The notes under the pieces: model-generated | What the model was told of the DNA's origin: nothing | What the model saw: the letters and a program-made list of their open reading frames with translations, nothing else | Databases searched by the model: none | Position numbers and translations under genes: made by a program | Origin: PLanc-01 sp035342095 | GTDB taxonomy: Bacteria; Planctomycetota; Phycisphaerae; Sedimentisphaerales; Anaerobacaceae | DNA: 64,000 nt | Reading direction: 5' to 3' | Assembly: GCA_035342095.1 (NCBI GenBank) | Contig: DAOQWL010000002.1 | Location: 77,449 to 141,448, forward strand | Shown: one piece after another, positions 43,554-52,574 of the stretch | Layout: every line of letters begins with the position of its first letter | Position numbering within the stretch: position 1 is the stretch's first letter

Positions 43554-44327
43554 ATGAGCTTACGTTCGAAGTATGCCAAACAGGTGCGTAATACGTTTGG
43601 AGGCGGCTATCACGCCGCATGGTATCCAGATACACCACATGCGATCGGGGCTTACGGCAGAATGGACGATGACGTATTTGTCTCTTATGGCAATGTCTCA
43701 GAACTTGGCGTCAAGTATGACATCAATCGGGACACCATCCCTTCTGCCCTGGAAGTCAGCGCCAGCAACGGGGTTGCCATTGCAACGAAGTTCAAGGGGG
43801 AAACGAATGCGAAACTGCCGCACATTCCGGAGGCCTCAGCGGGTCTGGGGATTGAGTTCAAGTCAGAGGGGTCCTTCATCATATCGGCAGGCGAGGTATA
43901 CGAGGATCGCATTGCCAACCCGGGAGCGTTGGAGACGCAGTTGAGACGCCTTCGCGAACAAGGCCAGTGGGACTCCAGCTACAGGGTGGTTACCGGTGTT
44001 CTCCGGATGCCGGTGGCCAAGATCATAATCGCCCAGGCGAGCGACACCAAACTGGAGATCAGTCTTGAGGGGACGCTCACGCCATCAATCAAGGAATTGG
44101 GCAAGGTTGAAGTGAGCGCGAGTTTTCACTGGGAGAGCACGGCCACGATGAAGTACAATCCGGCTCGTGATGCGGTCCCGATCATTCAACTCCACAGACT
44201 GGTACCTGGTTTCCTGTTCTGGAAACCACGATTGCGCGTATTTGGCATGGAGCGAATCGCCGAACCGGGAGCCGAAGAAGTGTGGCAACTGGTTCCGGAC
44301 GATGAAGTTGTGAGGGAACCGGAATAG
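43554..44327 (+). CDS. Beta-rich cytosolic protein of unknown function
   Basis: 257 residues from ATG 43554 (MSLRSKYAKQVRNTFGGGYH; GAGAAAGGA upstream). The body is alternating beta-strand sequence with no signal peptide or clear membrane helix: WYPDTPHAIGAYGRMDDDVF, DINRDTIPSALEVSASNGVA, KFKGETNAKLPHI, FKSEGSFIISAGEVYEDRI. A single charged helix lies near 125-145 (ALETQLRRLREQGQ). AT content is higher than in its neighbours, which hints at later acquisition. I recognise no named family. Confidence 0.6.
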   Translation: MSLRSKYAKQVRNTFGGGYHAAWYPDTPHAIGAYGRMDDDVFVSYGNVSELGVKYDINRDTIPSALEVSASNGVAIATKFKGETNAKLPHIPEASAGLGIEFKSEGSFIISAGEVYEDRIANPGALETQLRRLREQGQWDSSYRVVTGVLRMPVAKIIIAQASDTKLEISLEGTLTPSIKELGKVEVSASFHWESTATMKYNPARDAVPIIQLHRLVPGFLFWKPRLRVFGMERIAEPGAEEVWQLVPDDEVVREPE

Positions 44328-44426
44328 CGCCCAATTGGAATGCCGACCGGTAACAACGGATGAGTCCGTTGGCGCCTCGGGAGTTGTCAAGGGTCTGCCA
44401 CTCGTGGCCTGTGGAGCTGGGTCACT

Positions 44427-45329
44427 CTATTGGTACGCCAGGGCGACGGCGCCGAGGACGGCGAGGACGCCGCCGATGAGGGAGTGGAGGGTGGGGTGTT
44501 CGTGGTCCAGGAGCATCGTGAAGGGGATCACCACCAGCGGTGTCGTGGCTACGATGGACAGGACGATCCCGGTCGGGGCGACCGCGAGGGCCCATTGGTA
44601 AAAGGCGACGCCGATGGCCGGGCCGCAGAGGGCATTGGCGATCACCCAGGGCCAGGCTCGTCGCCAGGGATGGGGACCAGGGGCGGTTTCCTGCGGCGGG
44701 GCAGGGGACTTGTGCAAGCGATGGACCAGCAGGACGACGGCCGTCAGGAGCAGGCCGCCGATGATTCGCTGGTAGGCTGCGGTGCCTCCGTCGATGTGCT
44801 GGCCTGCTGCTCGGGCGACGTCGAAGGCCTTCCGCGTGAGGACCGCCCCGCCGGCCTGTCCGAGGGACGCGATGATGCCGAACAAGATCCCGATGAACCA
44901 TGCGCGGGTGGGGACCGGGATCCGCTTGTCCGGCGCGAGGGCGGCGAACACGCCCACTAAGATGGTCGAGCTCCAGAAGATCTGGGAACCGGTCAGCGTG
45001 GTGCCCAGCCAGAGCCATTCCATGATCGCCCCCAAGGGGACGGCCAGGCACAGGCACAGCAGCACCGCCAGTCTCGGGCCGATGTAGTAGTACGCGCCGT
45101 ACAGGGCCAGGTCGCCCATCCCGAAGCCGACGACCCCGCTGAGGAACAGCCAGGGCAACCCCACGCCGGAAAGGCCCTGGCCGAACAGGTGCGCCCAGAG
45201 GGCCAGCACGATCGTGGCCAGCACCAGCCGGCTGAGATTCGCGACGCTCGCGCCGAGCAGACGAGTGCTCCGGCCGGCACTGACCGCTGACATCGCCCAC
45301 AGAATCGAGGTGATAATGGCCTGGATCAT
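44427..45329 (-). CDS. DMT superfamily transporter (EamA-type)
   Basis: 300 residues with about ten membrane segments in two five-helix EamA repeats (first: ILWAMSAVSAGRSTRLLGAS onward; second from ~140, WFIGILFGIIASLGQAGGAV). The ending LIGGVLAVLGAVALAYQ is typical. It exports or imports small metabolites such as amino acids or sugars; substrate unknown. It starts 3 bases after the stop of the Nudix gene on the same strand, so they probably form an operon. Confidence 0.88.
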   Translation of the reverse strand: MIQAIITSILWAMSAVSAGRSTRLLGASVANLSRLVLATIVLALWAHLFGQGLSGVGLPWLFLSGVVGFGMGDLALYGAYYYIGPRLAVLLCLCLAVPLGAIMEWLWLGTTLTGSQIFWSSTILVGVFAALAPDKRIPVPTRAWFIGILFGIIASLGQAGGAVLTRKAFDVARAAGQHIDGGTAAYQRIIGGLLLTAVVLLVHRLHKSPAPPQETAPGPHPWRRAWPWVIANALCGPAIGVAFYQWALAVAPTGIVLSIVATTPLVVIPFTMLLDHEHPTLHSLIGGVLAVLGAVALAYQ

Positions 45330-45332
45330 CCG

Positions 45333-45959
45333 TCAGTCGAAGTCCGTGGGCAACGCGGGATTGCGGTAGTGCTCGAACATGCGGGCGAGCTGGAAGGGGA
45401 GCGTCCGCGAGATGGAGAGTTCCCGCGGGATCTCGTTCTCCGCGAAGAGTTCGACGCCGGTGGTTTCGTGACTCTCGGTGGGCGAGCCGCCCGTGATCTC
45501 GCAGAGGAAGAACAGCTTGTAGATGTGGAAGGGCATGAAGGGCTCGTGCGGGTGCCTGCTTCGGTCCCAGACCGCGGCGAGCTTCGTCACGCGGGCCTCG
45601 AAGCCCGATTCCTCGAAGACCTCGCGGACCACCGCCTCCGAGGGAGATTGGCAGGGGTCCGCCCAGCCTCCCGGCAGGGTCCATCTGCCGTCGTCGAGCT
45701 TCTCGCGGACCAGGAGGATCTTGCCCTCGCGGAAGGCGGCGCCGCGGACATCCACCTTGGGCGTTTCGTAGCCTTTCTCGCGTGGGAACAGTTCCAGGAA
45801 CGTCTTGACGTCGAGGTCGAAGCCGACCGCCATCATCTCCGCCGCGATCTGTCGGATGTGCTCGTATCGCTCGATCTCGTAGGCATTGTCGGAATAGGTC
45901 AGACCGTTCTGAGCCAACGCGGCCAGTTGTTTCGCCCACTTGAGCCAGTTCGGTTCCAT
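45333..45959 (-). CDS. Nudix hydrolase with N-terminal extension domain
   Basis: 208 residues from ATG 45959 (MEPNWLKWAKQLAALAQNGL). The N-terminal helical region (~1-62) is that of the YjhB-like Nudix group. The Nudix box is WTLPGGWADPCQSPSEAVVR then EVFEESGF. The first Glu of the consensus is Gln104, while R112-E113 and E116-E117 are kept, which is usual in this subgroup. It likely hydrolyses an ADP-sugar or a similar nucleotide diphosphate. It is translated just ahead of a transporter gene. Confidence 0.88.
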   Translation of the reverse strand: MEPNWLKWAKQLAALAQNGLTYSDNAYEIERYEHIRQIAAEMMAVGFDLDVKTFLELFPREKGYETPKVDVRGAAFREGKILLVREKLDDGRWTLPGGWADPCQSPSEAVVREVFEESGFEARVTKLAAVWDRSRHPHEPFMPFHIYKLFFLCEITGGSPTESHETTGVELFAENEIPRELSISRTLPFQLARMFEHYRNPALPTDFD

Positions 45960-46195
45960 TCTCACGAGTCCTTCGGAGTCCTTGTCTTCGTTGTCCGACG
46001 GCGTCTGCGCCGGTGTCGCGTCTGTTACCGGGGCCTTGGCCGCGGCCTTAATAGGGTGACAGATTCCGATCTGCAATGCAACGGGGTTTGTCTCGGAAAA
46101 TGGAGGATCTGCGTTGGACGGACGCTGCGCCCGTCGCTACGATACAGGGCTTGGAACGGAAATCAACGGTTCTTGGAAAAAGGCGGGTACGGATT

Positions 46196-46615
46196 ATGAG
46201 AAGACATCTGTTGATCGTGGGATTGCTGCTGATGACCGTGATGGGGACCGGGTGCATCGTGGTCCATGTGGAGAAGGACCGCTCCTGCAAACCGGCGTCG
46301 GTCGAACCCGTGGAGACGACGGTGCAGGAGATCGACGCCGTCGGGAGGCTCGGCTTCGAGAACGACCGCCATCATGCCTACAGGCGTATCGCGAGCCGAC
46401 CGGGCCTGAGCGACGCCGTGCAGATTCACTTGATCGAAGCGGTGTTCTCGAACCTGGGCTTCGAGAACGACAAGACGGACGTCTTGCTGACCCTGGTGGG
46501 CAATCCGTGCTTCAGTCCCGCCGCGGAGGCCGTGCTCCTGGAGCGGATAGACCGGCTCGGATTCGAGAACGACAAGCAGAGAATCCTTAAGGCGATCGAC
46601 AAGAGAAAGGCCTGA
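46196..46615 (+). CDS. Small lipoprotein with LGFEND repeats
   Basis: 139 residues from ATG 46196. Lipoprotein signal LLIVGLLLMTVMGTGC, with the lipid-bearing Cys at ~20. The mature part carries three copies of a ~42-residue repeat: RLGFENDRHHAYRRIASRPG, NLGFENDKTDVLLTLVGNPC and RLGFENDKQRILKAIDKRKA. Each has (L)GFEND(K/R) then a helix, recalling the DUF4476-like F-x-x-DK helical repeats. Function unknown; probably anchored in the outer membrane. It is divergent from the Nudix gene. Confidence 0.7.
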   Translation: MRRHLLIVGLLLMTVMGTGCIVVHVEKDRSCKPASVEPVETTVQEIDAVGRLGFENDRHHAYRRIASRPGLSDAVQIHLIEAVFSNLGFENDKTDVLLTLVGNPCFSPAAEAVLLERIDRLGFENDKQRILKAIDKRKA

Positions 46616-47213
46616 AGATCGATCTCGCCGATCTGCATGCTGTTGGGCCTGGAGGGCGTCCGAACCGTCGGGAACAGGACCTGATGGTGCTTGCAGGCGA
46701 CGGTGCCCCGACCCTGTCACTCCTGCACTGCAACGGCGCGGCAACTTGTTTTCCTGACAAGCACTTCGGACAGGACACGCAGATTGCCCCCGAACCATAG
46801 GAATCGGAACGTCAACTACAATCCATGGCAGGCACGCCCGAAGCGGTCGTGCGAGGGGAGTTTTTCGCATTGCGGCCTCCGGCGTGAACGCGAGCGAAGC
46901 GCTCGGTTGCAGGTTTGGCGCAGCACGGCGGATGTTGCTGTCCCCCTTACCGCTGGTGGCTCCCACGCGTCAAACTCCCGCCGCACCGTGGCGGATTCCG
47001 GATCGGTCCGTCCCTTCCTCTGTATCAAGCACTTGGGTTGCGGCCGAAGGCTGCTCCAAGCCGGGAAGGAATCCACGAGTCATGGTATGCGGCGCATCCC
47101 CGGAACTGGATTCCCGCGTTCGCGGGAATGACAACCCGGGGTCTCTACGAACCCCTATCGCACGCGCGCAACTGCGGACATGTCCCCCGCGGGCCGGGCG
47201 TCTGTTTTCCGTT
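46616..47213. repeat. About 600 bases of dispersed repeats, no gene
   Basis: Includes GGCACGCCCGAAGCGGTCGT (46832-46851), whose inverse is at about 53403-53427 within another element, and ATTCCCGCGTTCGCGGGAAT (47110-47129), a short hairpin of the kind seen in many bacterial intergenic repeats. Other sequence is GC-rich without a ribosome site or recognisable product. Confidence 0.55.
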
Positions 47214-47242
47214 TTGCCTTTTCGTTGGCTCCTCCCTACAAT
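47214..47242 (+). promoter_or_regulatory. Promoter candidate for the arabinofuranosidase-like gene
   Basis: TTGCCT (47214-47219), 17 bases, TACAAT (47237-47242), about 54 bases before ATG 47296. Confidence 0.6.
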
Positions 47243-47295
47243 GCTGCCAGGAATTGGTACTTCGTGGTGCCTGGTCGGACGATGGAGATTGCGGA

Positions 47296-49155
47296 ATGGT
47301 TTGTAAGAGCGTGGTTTCAACTATTCGTGTCGGTTTGGGGGTCATTCTCGTGCTCGCTGCTGCGGCGGCGCCGGCCGAGACGGTCGATCTGGTGGTTCTG
47401 GACCGGCCCCTTCATGGCGGACGCATCAGCCCGATGCTCTATGGCGGCTTCATCGAGCTGCTCGACGACGTGGTCCCCGGCATGTGGGCCGAAATGCTGG
47501 GCAACCGCGATTTCGAGGGCGTCCTCCCTACCGCCAACTGGGCCTATCACCTGGGCGTCCTGAACCTGTGCGATCGCGATTGGGACCGGAATGGTACGTG
47601 GGATTGTAGCGCGGAGGCCCCCTGGAGCGGCGAGCGGTCGGCGAAACTGACGGCTGCGAAGGGTCGGCCGGGATTGTTGACTCAGAGCGGCCTGGCCGTG
47701 ACAAAGGGAATGACCTACCTGTTCTCCGGCTACTTCCGCGGCGGGAGCGCCCGTTGGGAGGTGTCGATCCGCCTGAAAGCCCTGCTTCCCGATGGGCAGT
47801 GGATGTCACTCGGTTCCGCGTCGCTCGGACCGATCGGCGGGGAGTGGGCGAAGACCTGCGCCACGTTGGCATGCACGGGGACCACGGACCGGGCGGTTCT
47901 CGATATCGAAGCGGCCGGCGAGGGCAATCTGTGGATGGACAAGCTCTCGCTGATGCCCGCGGACAACGTCGACGGGTGGCGCCGGGACGTCGTCGAGGCG
48001 ACGAAGCGACTGCGCCCGCCCGTCCTTCGCTGGGGCGGTTCCACCATCGATCCCGGCGCCTACAAGTGGAAGGAGCAGGTCGGCGACCGGGACCGGCGTC
48101 CGACGTTCCTGACCCAGCCGTGGGGACGCCGGGACCCGGGCGACGTTGGTGTCGAGGAATTTGTTCGGTTCTGCCGAGCGGTGGGCAGCGAGCCGCTCGT
48201 CTGCGTCAGCTTTGCCGATGGGCCCGAGAGCGCCGGCGAACTGGTCGAGTACTGCAACGGAGCAGCGGACACGCGATGGGGGAAGACGCGGGTCCGGAAC
48301 GGCCATCCGGAACCCTATGACGTCAAGTACTGGCAGCTCGGCAATGAGGTCGGCAGCAATGAAGTGATCGGCCAGATCGCCGATTTCTGCCAGGCAATCC
48401 ACAAGGCCGATCCGAAAGCGACGATCTTCACCTCCTTCCCGAGCGCCGGCCTGCTCGACCGGGTCGGCGATTCCATCAGCTACTTGTGCCCGCACTACTA
48501 CACGTCGGATCTTGCGTGGGTCGAGTCCGACATTCGCGGCCTGCGGAACGTCATCCGCGGTTCCCGTTATCGCGACACGGCCCGTCTGGCGGTGACGGAA
48601 TGGAACATCAACGCGGGCAACTGGGGCCTCGGTCGCGGCAAGCTCTATACGCTCGATTGCGCCTTGTTCGAAGCGAGGTTCCTCAATCTGCTTCACCGCA
48701 ACAGCGACGTTGTGACCCTCGCCTGCCGCTCGAACCTGACCAACAGCTTCTGCGGCGGTACGATCCAGACGAACGCCGCGGGCCTGTACAAGATCCCTGC
48801 CTATCACGTCATGAAACTGTTCCGCGACCACACCCGCCCGGTGCCGCTGACGATTGGCGAGCTGCCGGGCTGGCTGAGCGTCACCGCCTGTGCCTCGGAC
48901 GATCACAAGCAGATCACGCTCTTTGTGGTGAACACGCGAACCGAGCCCGTCGAGGTCCAGGTTGACCTCTGCGACTTCGGGGAAGGCATGAAGATCCTCG
49001 CAGGCGAGGTGGTCGGCGACACGCAGGACCGCCGACAGATCGACGTCGCCAACGGCTGGGACCGCCCGGACCGGGTGAAGACGATGCCCCTGCGATTCCA
49101 GGGCAGAACCGCGACGGCGCCGGCGCTGTCCGTGGCTGCGGTGGACATCCAGTGA
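47296..49155 (+). CDS. Exported alpha-L-arabinofuranosidase-like glycosidase (GH51-type)
   Basis: 619 residues from ATG 47296 (GGAG 8 bases upstream). A signal peptide (~8-28) is followed by the GH51-type N-terminus ISPMLYGGFIELLDDVVPGM. A carbohydrate-binding-like beta insert lies at ~90-210 (AKLTAAKGRPGLL, MTYLFSGYFRGGSARW). The TIM barrel has the acid/base Glu in YWQLGNEVGSNE (~350) and the nucleophile Glu in LAVTEWNIN (~433). The C-terminal beta domain starts near GWLSVTACASDDHKQITLFV. It releases arabinose (or a related sugar) from hemicellulose. The TRAP transporter downstream may take up a product. Confidence 0.85.
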   Translation: MVCKSVVSTIRVGLGVILVLAAAAAPAETVDLVVLDRPLHGGRISPMLYGGFIELLDDVVPGMWAEMLGNRDFEGVLPTANWAYHLGVLNLCDRDWDRNGTWDCSAEAPWSGERSAKLTAAKGRPGLLTQSGLAVTKGMTYLFSGYFRGGSARWEVSIRLKALLPDGQWMSLGSASLGPIGGEWAKTCATLACTGTTDRAVLDIEAAGEGNLWMDKLSLMPADNVDGWRRDVVEATKRLRPPVLRWGGSTIDPGAYKWKEQVGDRDRRPTFLTQPWGRRDPGDVGVEEFVRFCRAVGSEPLVCVSFADGPESAGELVEYCNGAADTRWGKTRVRNGHPEPYDVKYWQLGNEVGSNEVIGQIADFCQAIHKADPKATIFTSFPSAGLLDRVGDSISYLCPHYYTSDLAWVESDIRGLRNVIRGSRYRDTARLAVTEWNINAGNWGLGRGKLYTLDCALFEARFLNLLHRNSDVVTLACRSNLTNSFCGGTIQTNAAGLYKIPAYHVMKLFRDHTRPVPLTIGELPGWLSVTACASDDHKQITLFVVNTRTEPVEVQVDLCDFGEGMKILAGEVVGDTQDRRQIDVANGWDRPDRVKTMPLRFQGRTATAPALSVAAVDIQ

Positions 49156-49197
49156 TGGGCCGGGGTGTCCGCGGAGCATCAATATGGATATTGAAGG

Positions 49198-49226
49198 TTG
49201 CATTGCAGGGAATCGCCAGGTACAAT
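49198..49226 (+). promoter_or_regulatory. dctPQM promoter candidate
   Basis: TTGCAT (49198-49203), 17 bases, TACAAT (49221-49226), 80 bases before dctP. Confidence 0.6.
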
Positions 49227-49309
49227 TCACACTTCACCTGCGATTGCGTGGCGACCGCAGGCCCGTTGGTGGGAGATTCGTGACAAGGGCAGGAAACAGG
49301 AGGCCGCAT

Positions 49310-50422
49310 ATGAGCAGAGGCACAAAGTACTGGACAGGCGTGTTCGTCATAAGTGCTATCGTGTGTTTCGCCGTAGTGGGCTGCAAGAAGCAGGGGGGGC
49401 AGACGAACCAGCCCTCGCCCACACAAGGGACTGCAAGCCAGCCTGCGCCCGCTTCCGCTCCGACGGGCGAGCCGATCAAGCTTTCTTACAGCGTGTTCTT
49501 CCCGCCGACGCACATCCAAGCCGTCACGGCGACCGAATGGGCCCAGGAGGTCGAGAAGAGGACCAACGGGCGGGTGAAGATCACGATTTATGCCGGTGGG
49601 ACGCTGACTCCCGCCCCGCAGTGCTACGAGGGAGTGGTCAACGGGGTCTCCGACATCGGGATGAGCTGCTTCGCCTATACGTTGGGCCGGTTCCCGCTGC
49701 TGGAAGGGTTGGACTTGCCTCTCGGATACCCGAACGGCACCGTGGCAACTCGAATTGCCACGGAGATGGTCGAGAAATACAAGCCCGAGGAGGTGGCCGG
49801 CGTTCACGTCCTGTACATTCACGCTCACGGACCTGGATTGTTAGCTTCGAAGAAGCCGGTCCGGACCCTGGCGGACATGAAGGGTCTGAAGATCCGCGCG
49901 ACGGGTCTGTCGCAGAAGATCGTTACCGCCCTGGGGGGAACCCCCGTGGCGATGCCGCAGGGCGATACGTATGAAGCCCTGTCGAAGGGCGTCGTGGACG
50001 CGACTCTGTGCCCCATCGAGACCCTCAAGGGCTGGAAGCAGGGCGAGGTCGTCAGTTCCGTGACGGATGCGACCGCGGTCGGCTATACCACCGCCATGTT
50101 CGTCGTGATGAACAAGGGCAAGTGGGACAAGCTGCCTGCGGATATCCAGAAGACCATCACCGAGATCAACGCCGAATGGGTGGCCAAACACGGCAAGGCC
50201 TGGGATCAGGCGGATGTGGATGGTCGGACGTTCGTGACGAGCTTGCAGCCGGCGCGAGAGATGATTACGCTGTCGGCCGAGGAGCAGCAGCAGTGGAAGA
50301 AGGCTGTCGAGCCTGTGCTGGCCGCCTACGTCGAGGCCGCCAAGGCCAAAGGATTGCCCGGCGAACAGTTCCTCAAGGATGTCCAGGACCTGGTTGTGAA
50401 GTACTCTCAGACGGTGCAATAA
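49310..50422 (+). CDS. dctP: TRAP transporter solute-binding lipoprotein DctP
   Basis: 370 residues from ATG 49310 (AGGAGG six bases upstream). Lipoprotein signal with Cys25 (FAVVGCKK), then a Gln/Pro-rich linker (~30-60). The DctP fold shows SYSVFFPPTHIQAVTATEWA, GRVKITIYAGGTLTP, VNGVSDIGMSCFAYT, ADMKGLKIRATG, GDTYEALSKGVVDA and MFVVMNKGKWDKL. It binds a carboxylate- or sugar-acid-type ligand in the periplasm. The three dct genes are contiguous. Confidence 0.93.
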   Translation: MSRGTKYWTGVFVISAIVCFAVVGCKKQGGQTNQPSPTQGTASQPAPASAPTGEPIKLSYSVFFPPTHIQAVTATEWAQEVEKRTNGRVKITIYAGGTLTPAPQCYEGVVNGVSDIGMSCFAYTLGRFPLLEGLDLPLGYPNGTVATRIATEMVEKYKPEEVAGVHVLYIHAHGPGLLASKKPVRTLADMKGLKIRATGLSQKIVTALGGTPVAMPQGDTYEALSKGVVDATLCPIETLKGWKQGEVVSSVTDATAVGYTTAMFVVMNKGKWDKLPADIQKTITEINAEWVAKHGKAWDQADVDGRTFVTSLQPAREMITLSAEEQQQWKKAVEPVLAAYVEAAKAKGLPGEQFLKDVQDLVVKYSQTVQ

Positions 50423-50425
50423 CTG

Positions 50426-50953
50426 ATGCCGGCTCCCAACCAAACGCCTGCGGTCGGCGGCGCATACGCCTGCTACGTGTCCTTGCTGCGCCGGACCGTC
50501 TCGGCTCTCGGTATCGTAGCGGGAGTGGCCGTCGTGGCGATGATCGCGGTGACCTGCGTGGATGTCGGGGGCCGGTGGCTGTTCAGCCGGCCCATCAAGG
50601 GCGCGTATGACATCGTCGAGCTGCTCGGGGCCATCGTCATCGCCGGCGGGCTGCCCTACACCACCGGCTGCAAGGGCCACGTCGCCATCGAGTTCTTCTG
50701 GCAGAGGCTCTCACGCCGCGGGCGCATCCTCGTCGATACCGTCGCCCGCCTGATCACCGTTTCCATGTTCGCCTTTCTGACCTGGCGGTTCATCCACTAC
50801 GGAGTCGAACTCCGCGCCAGCGGGCAGGGGACCCCGACGCTCGGCTGGCCCGTCTTCTGGCTGGCCTGGTGGCTGGCCCTGTGTACCGGCGTGATGGTCC
50901 TGGTTATCTTGTACCACCTGATGCACCCCGGGAAGGAGCTGATGAAGCCGTGA
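50426..50953 (+). CDS. dctQ: TRAP transporter small membrane subunit DctQ
   Basis: 175 residues, four membrane helices (~22-45, 60-82, 100-120, 140-162). VDVGGRWLFSRPIKGAYDIV is the typical DctQ loop, followed by CKGHVAIEFFWQRL. It follows dctP by three bases, and its stop overlaps the GTG of dctM. Confidence 0.92.
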   Translation: MPAPNQTPAVGGAYACYVSLLRRTVSALGIVAGVAVVAMIAVTCVDVGGRWLFSRPIKGAYDIVELLGAIVIAGGLPYTTGCKGHVAIEFFWQRLSRRGRILVDTVARLITVSMFAFLTWRFIHYGVELRASGQGTPTLGWPVFWLAWWLALCTGVMVLVILYHLMHPGKELMKP

Positions 50954-52254
50954 CGAACGAACAGATCGGCATCGTGGGTTGCATCGCCTTGGTCGTGCTG
51001 CTGTGCAGCAGCATGCCGGTGGCGTTCGCCATGGCGGTCGTGGGGTTCGTGGGTTTTGCCTGTGTGGTGAACCCGCACGCGGCCGTGAGCATGATGACGA
51101 TGGATTTGTACAACACCTTCGCCTCCTACAGTCTGACGGTGATCCCGCTGTTCGTGCTCATGGGCCAGATCGCGTTTCACGGCGGCATCAGCCGGCGTCT
51201 GTTCGATGCGGCGTACCACTGGCTGGGCCCGTTGCCGGGCGGGCTGGCGATGGCGACCGTCGGCGCCTGCACGGCCTTCGGCGCGATCTGCGGCTCCGGT
51301 CCCGCCACGTCGGCGACGATGGCCCTGGTGGCTCTGCCCGAGATGAAGCGATACAAGTACAGCATGGAGCTGGCCTGCGGGGCGGTCGCCTCCGGCGGGA
51401 CCATCGGCATGATGATCCCGCCCAGCGTCGTCTTCATCGTCTACGCGATCATGACCGAGCAGTCGATCGGCAGTCTTTTCATCGCGGGGGTCCTGCCGGG
51501 GGTGGTGACGGCGCTGCTGTTTTGCACCGTGATCTACGTCCAGTGCAAACGCCGCCCGGACTATGGGCCGGCAGCGCCTTCGTCCTCATGGAAGGCCAAG
51601 GTGCTCTCTCTTCGCGGGGCCTGGGAGACGATGCTGCTGTTCCTGGCCGTCATGGGCGGCATGTTCATGGGGGTCTTCACGCCGACCGAGGGGGCCGCCA
51701 TCGGGGCCGCCGGCACTCTCGCCATCACCGTCATTCGACGCAAGCTCGGTTTCCGCATGTTCGTGCAGTCGCTCAAGGAGACGCTGCGGACCTCGGTCAT
51801 GGTGATGATCATCGTAGCCGGCGCGAAGGTCTTCGGGCACTTCCTGGCGGTGACGCAGATCCCGTTCGCGACCGCCAACTGGCTTGGCGGCTTGCCTCTG
51901 CCCGGCTGGGCGATCATGATCCTGATCACAGGCTTCTACCTCGTCGCGGGCTGTTTCGTGGACGCGCTGGCCCTGGTCCTGCTGACGATCCCGATCTTCT
52001 ATCCGGTGGTGACGAACCTGGGCTTCGATCCGATCTGGTTCGGCGTGATGATCGTGCTCGTGACGCAGATGGGCACGATCACGCCGCCGGTGGGGGTCTG
52101 CGTTTACGTCGTCAGCGGGATCGAGCGGGACGTGCCCCTGGAGACGATCTTTCGCGGGGCTATCCCGTTCCTGATCGCCTTGGCCGTCGTGGCGATCCTG
52201 CTGATCCTGTTCCCGGGCATCGCCTTGGTCCTGCCGCGACTGGCGCATCCGTAG
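50950..52254 (+). CDS. dctM: TRAP transporter large permease subunit DctM
   Basis: 434 residues from GTG 50950 (GTGA overlap with dctQ; GGAAGGAG upstream). About 12 membrane helices. DctM signatures include NTFASYSLTVIPLFVLMGQI, GAICGSGPATSATMALVALP, GGTIGMMIPPSVVFIVYAIM and QMGTITPPVGVCVYVVSGI. It carries the ion-coupled transport path with DctQ. The complete set is an ATP-independent uptake system. Confidence 0.95.
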   Translation: MTNEQIGIVGCIALVVLLCSSMPVAFAMAVVGFVGFACVVNPHAAVSMMTMDLYNTFASYSLTVIPLFVLMGQIAFHGGISRRLFDAAYHWLGPLPGGLAMATVGACTAFGAICGSGPATSATMALVALPEMKRYKYSMELACGAVASGGTIGMMIPPSVVFIVYAIMTEQSIGSLFIAGVLPGVVTALLFCTVIYVQCKRRPDYGPAAPSSSWKAKVLSLRGAWETMLLFLAVMGGMFMGVFTPTEGAAIGAAGTLAITVIRRKLGFRMFVQSLKETLRTSVMVMIIVAGAKVFGHFLAVTQIPFATANWLGGLPLPGWAIMILITGFYLVAGCFVDALALVLLTIPIFYPVVTNLGFDPIWFGVMIVLVTQMGTITPPVGVCVYVVSGIERDVPLETIFRGAIPFLIALAVVAILLILFPGIALVLPRLAHP

Positions 52255-52255
52255 C

Positions 52256-52319
52256 ATGGGCATCTTGCCCATGATTCTCCATCGCTTTGGAGCAAGGCCG
52301 CGTAAACGCGGAACTCCGA
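52256..52319. repeat. CATGGGCATCTTGCCCATG and CGCGTAAACGCGGAACTCCG repeats
   Basis: CATGGGC-ATCTT-GCCCATG (52256-52274) is a palindrome like those at 32868-32975. CCGCGTAAACGCGGAACTCC (52298-52317) repeats the unit near 37284-37303. Together they mark the boundary between dctM and the BlaI region. Confidence 0.6.
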
Positions 52320-52574
52320 ACAGGCGATCTTCTGGAGTTTGCCGGGATGGAGCGAGACGTTCCGGAATTCGATCCGCGTATAGGGACGCGTCTGCAGATT
52401 GAAGGCTGCTACGTCTTCCAGGGGCAGGTTGAAGTCCGGCGTGATCTGCGCGAAGCCGGCCGAGGTCCAGAGTCCGCCTGGATAGTCTGAGATGTGCTCG
52501 ACGTCACGGAGTGGGTTACGCTGCCGATCATCGGACCACCATGTGCCTGCGATTCTATTGATTATCTGTGTCAT
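52318..52574 (-). pseudogene. Possible remnant of the gene that follows blaI
   Basis: A frame begins MTQIINRIAGTWWSDDRQRN at 52574, overlapping the BlaI stop by 20 bases. It stays protein-like to about IEFRNVSLHPGKLQKI. It then runs into repeat sequence (52286-52319) and on through the opposite strand of dctM to 52104. BlaI genes are usually followed by a BlaR1/M56 membrane protease. This could be a C-terminal or internal fragment of such a protein left after deletion. There is no M56 membrane or HExxH part, so the identity is a guess. Confidence 0.4.

Noticed and set aside
43554..44327. Gasdermin-like or other pore-forming protein
   Set aside because: Size and beta content would allow it, but no specific sequence motif, protease neighbour or defence context supports it.
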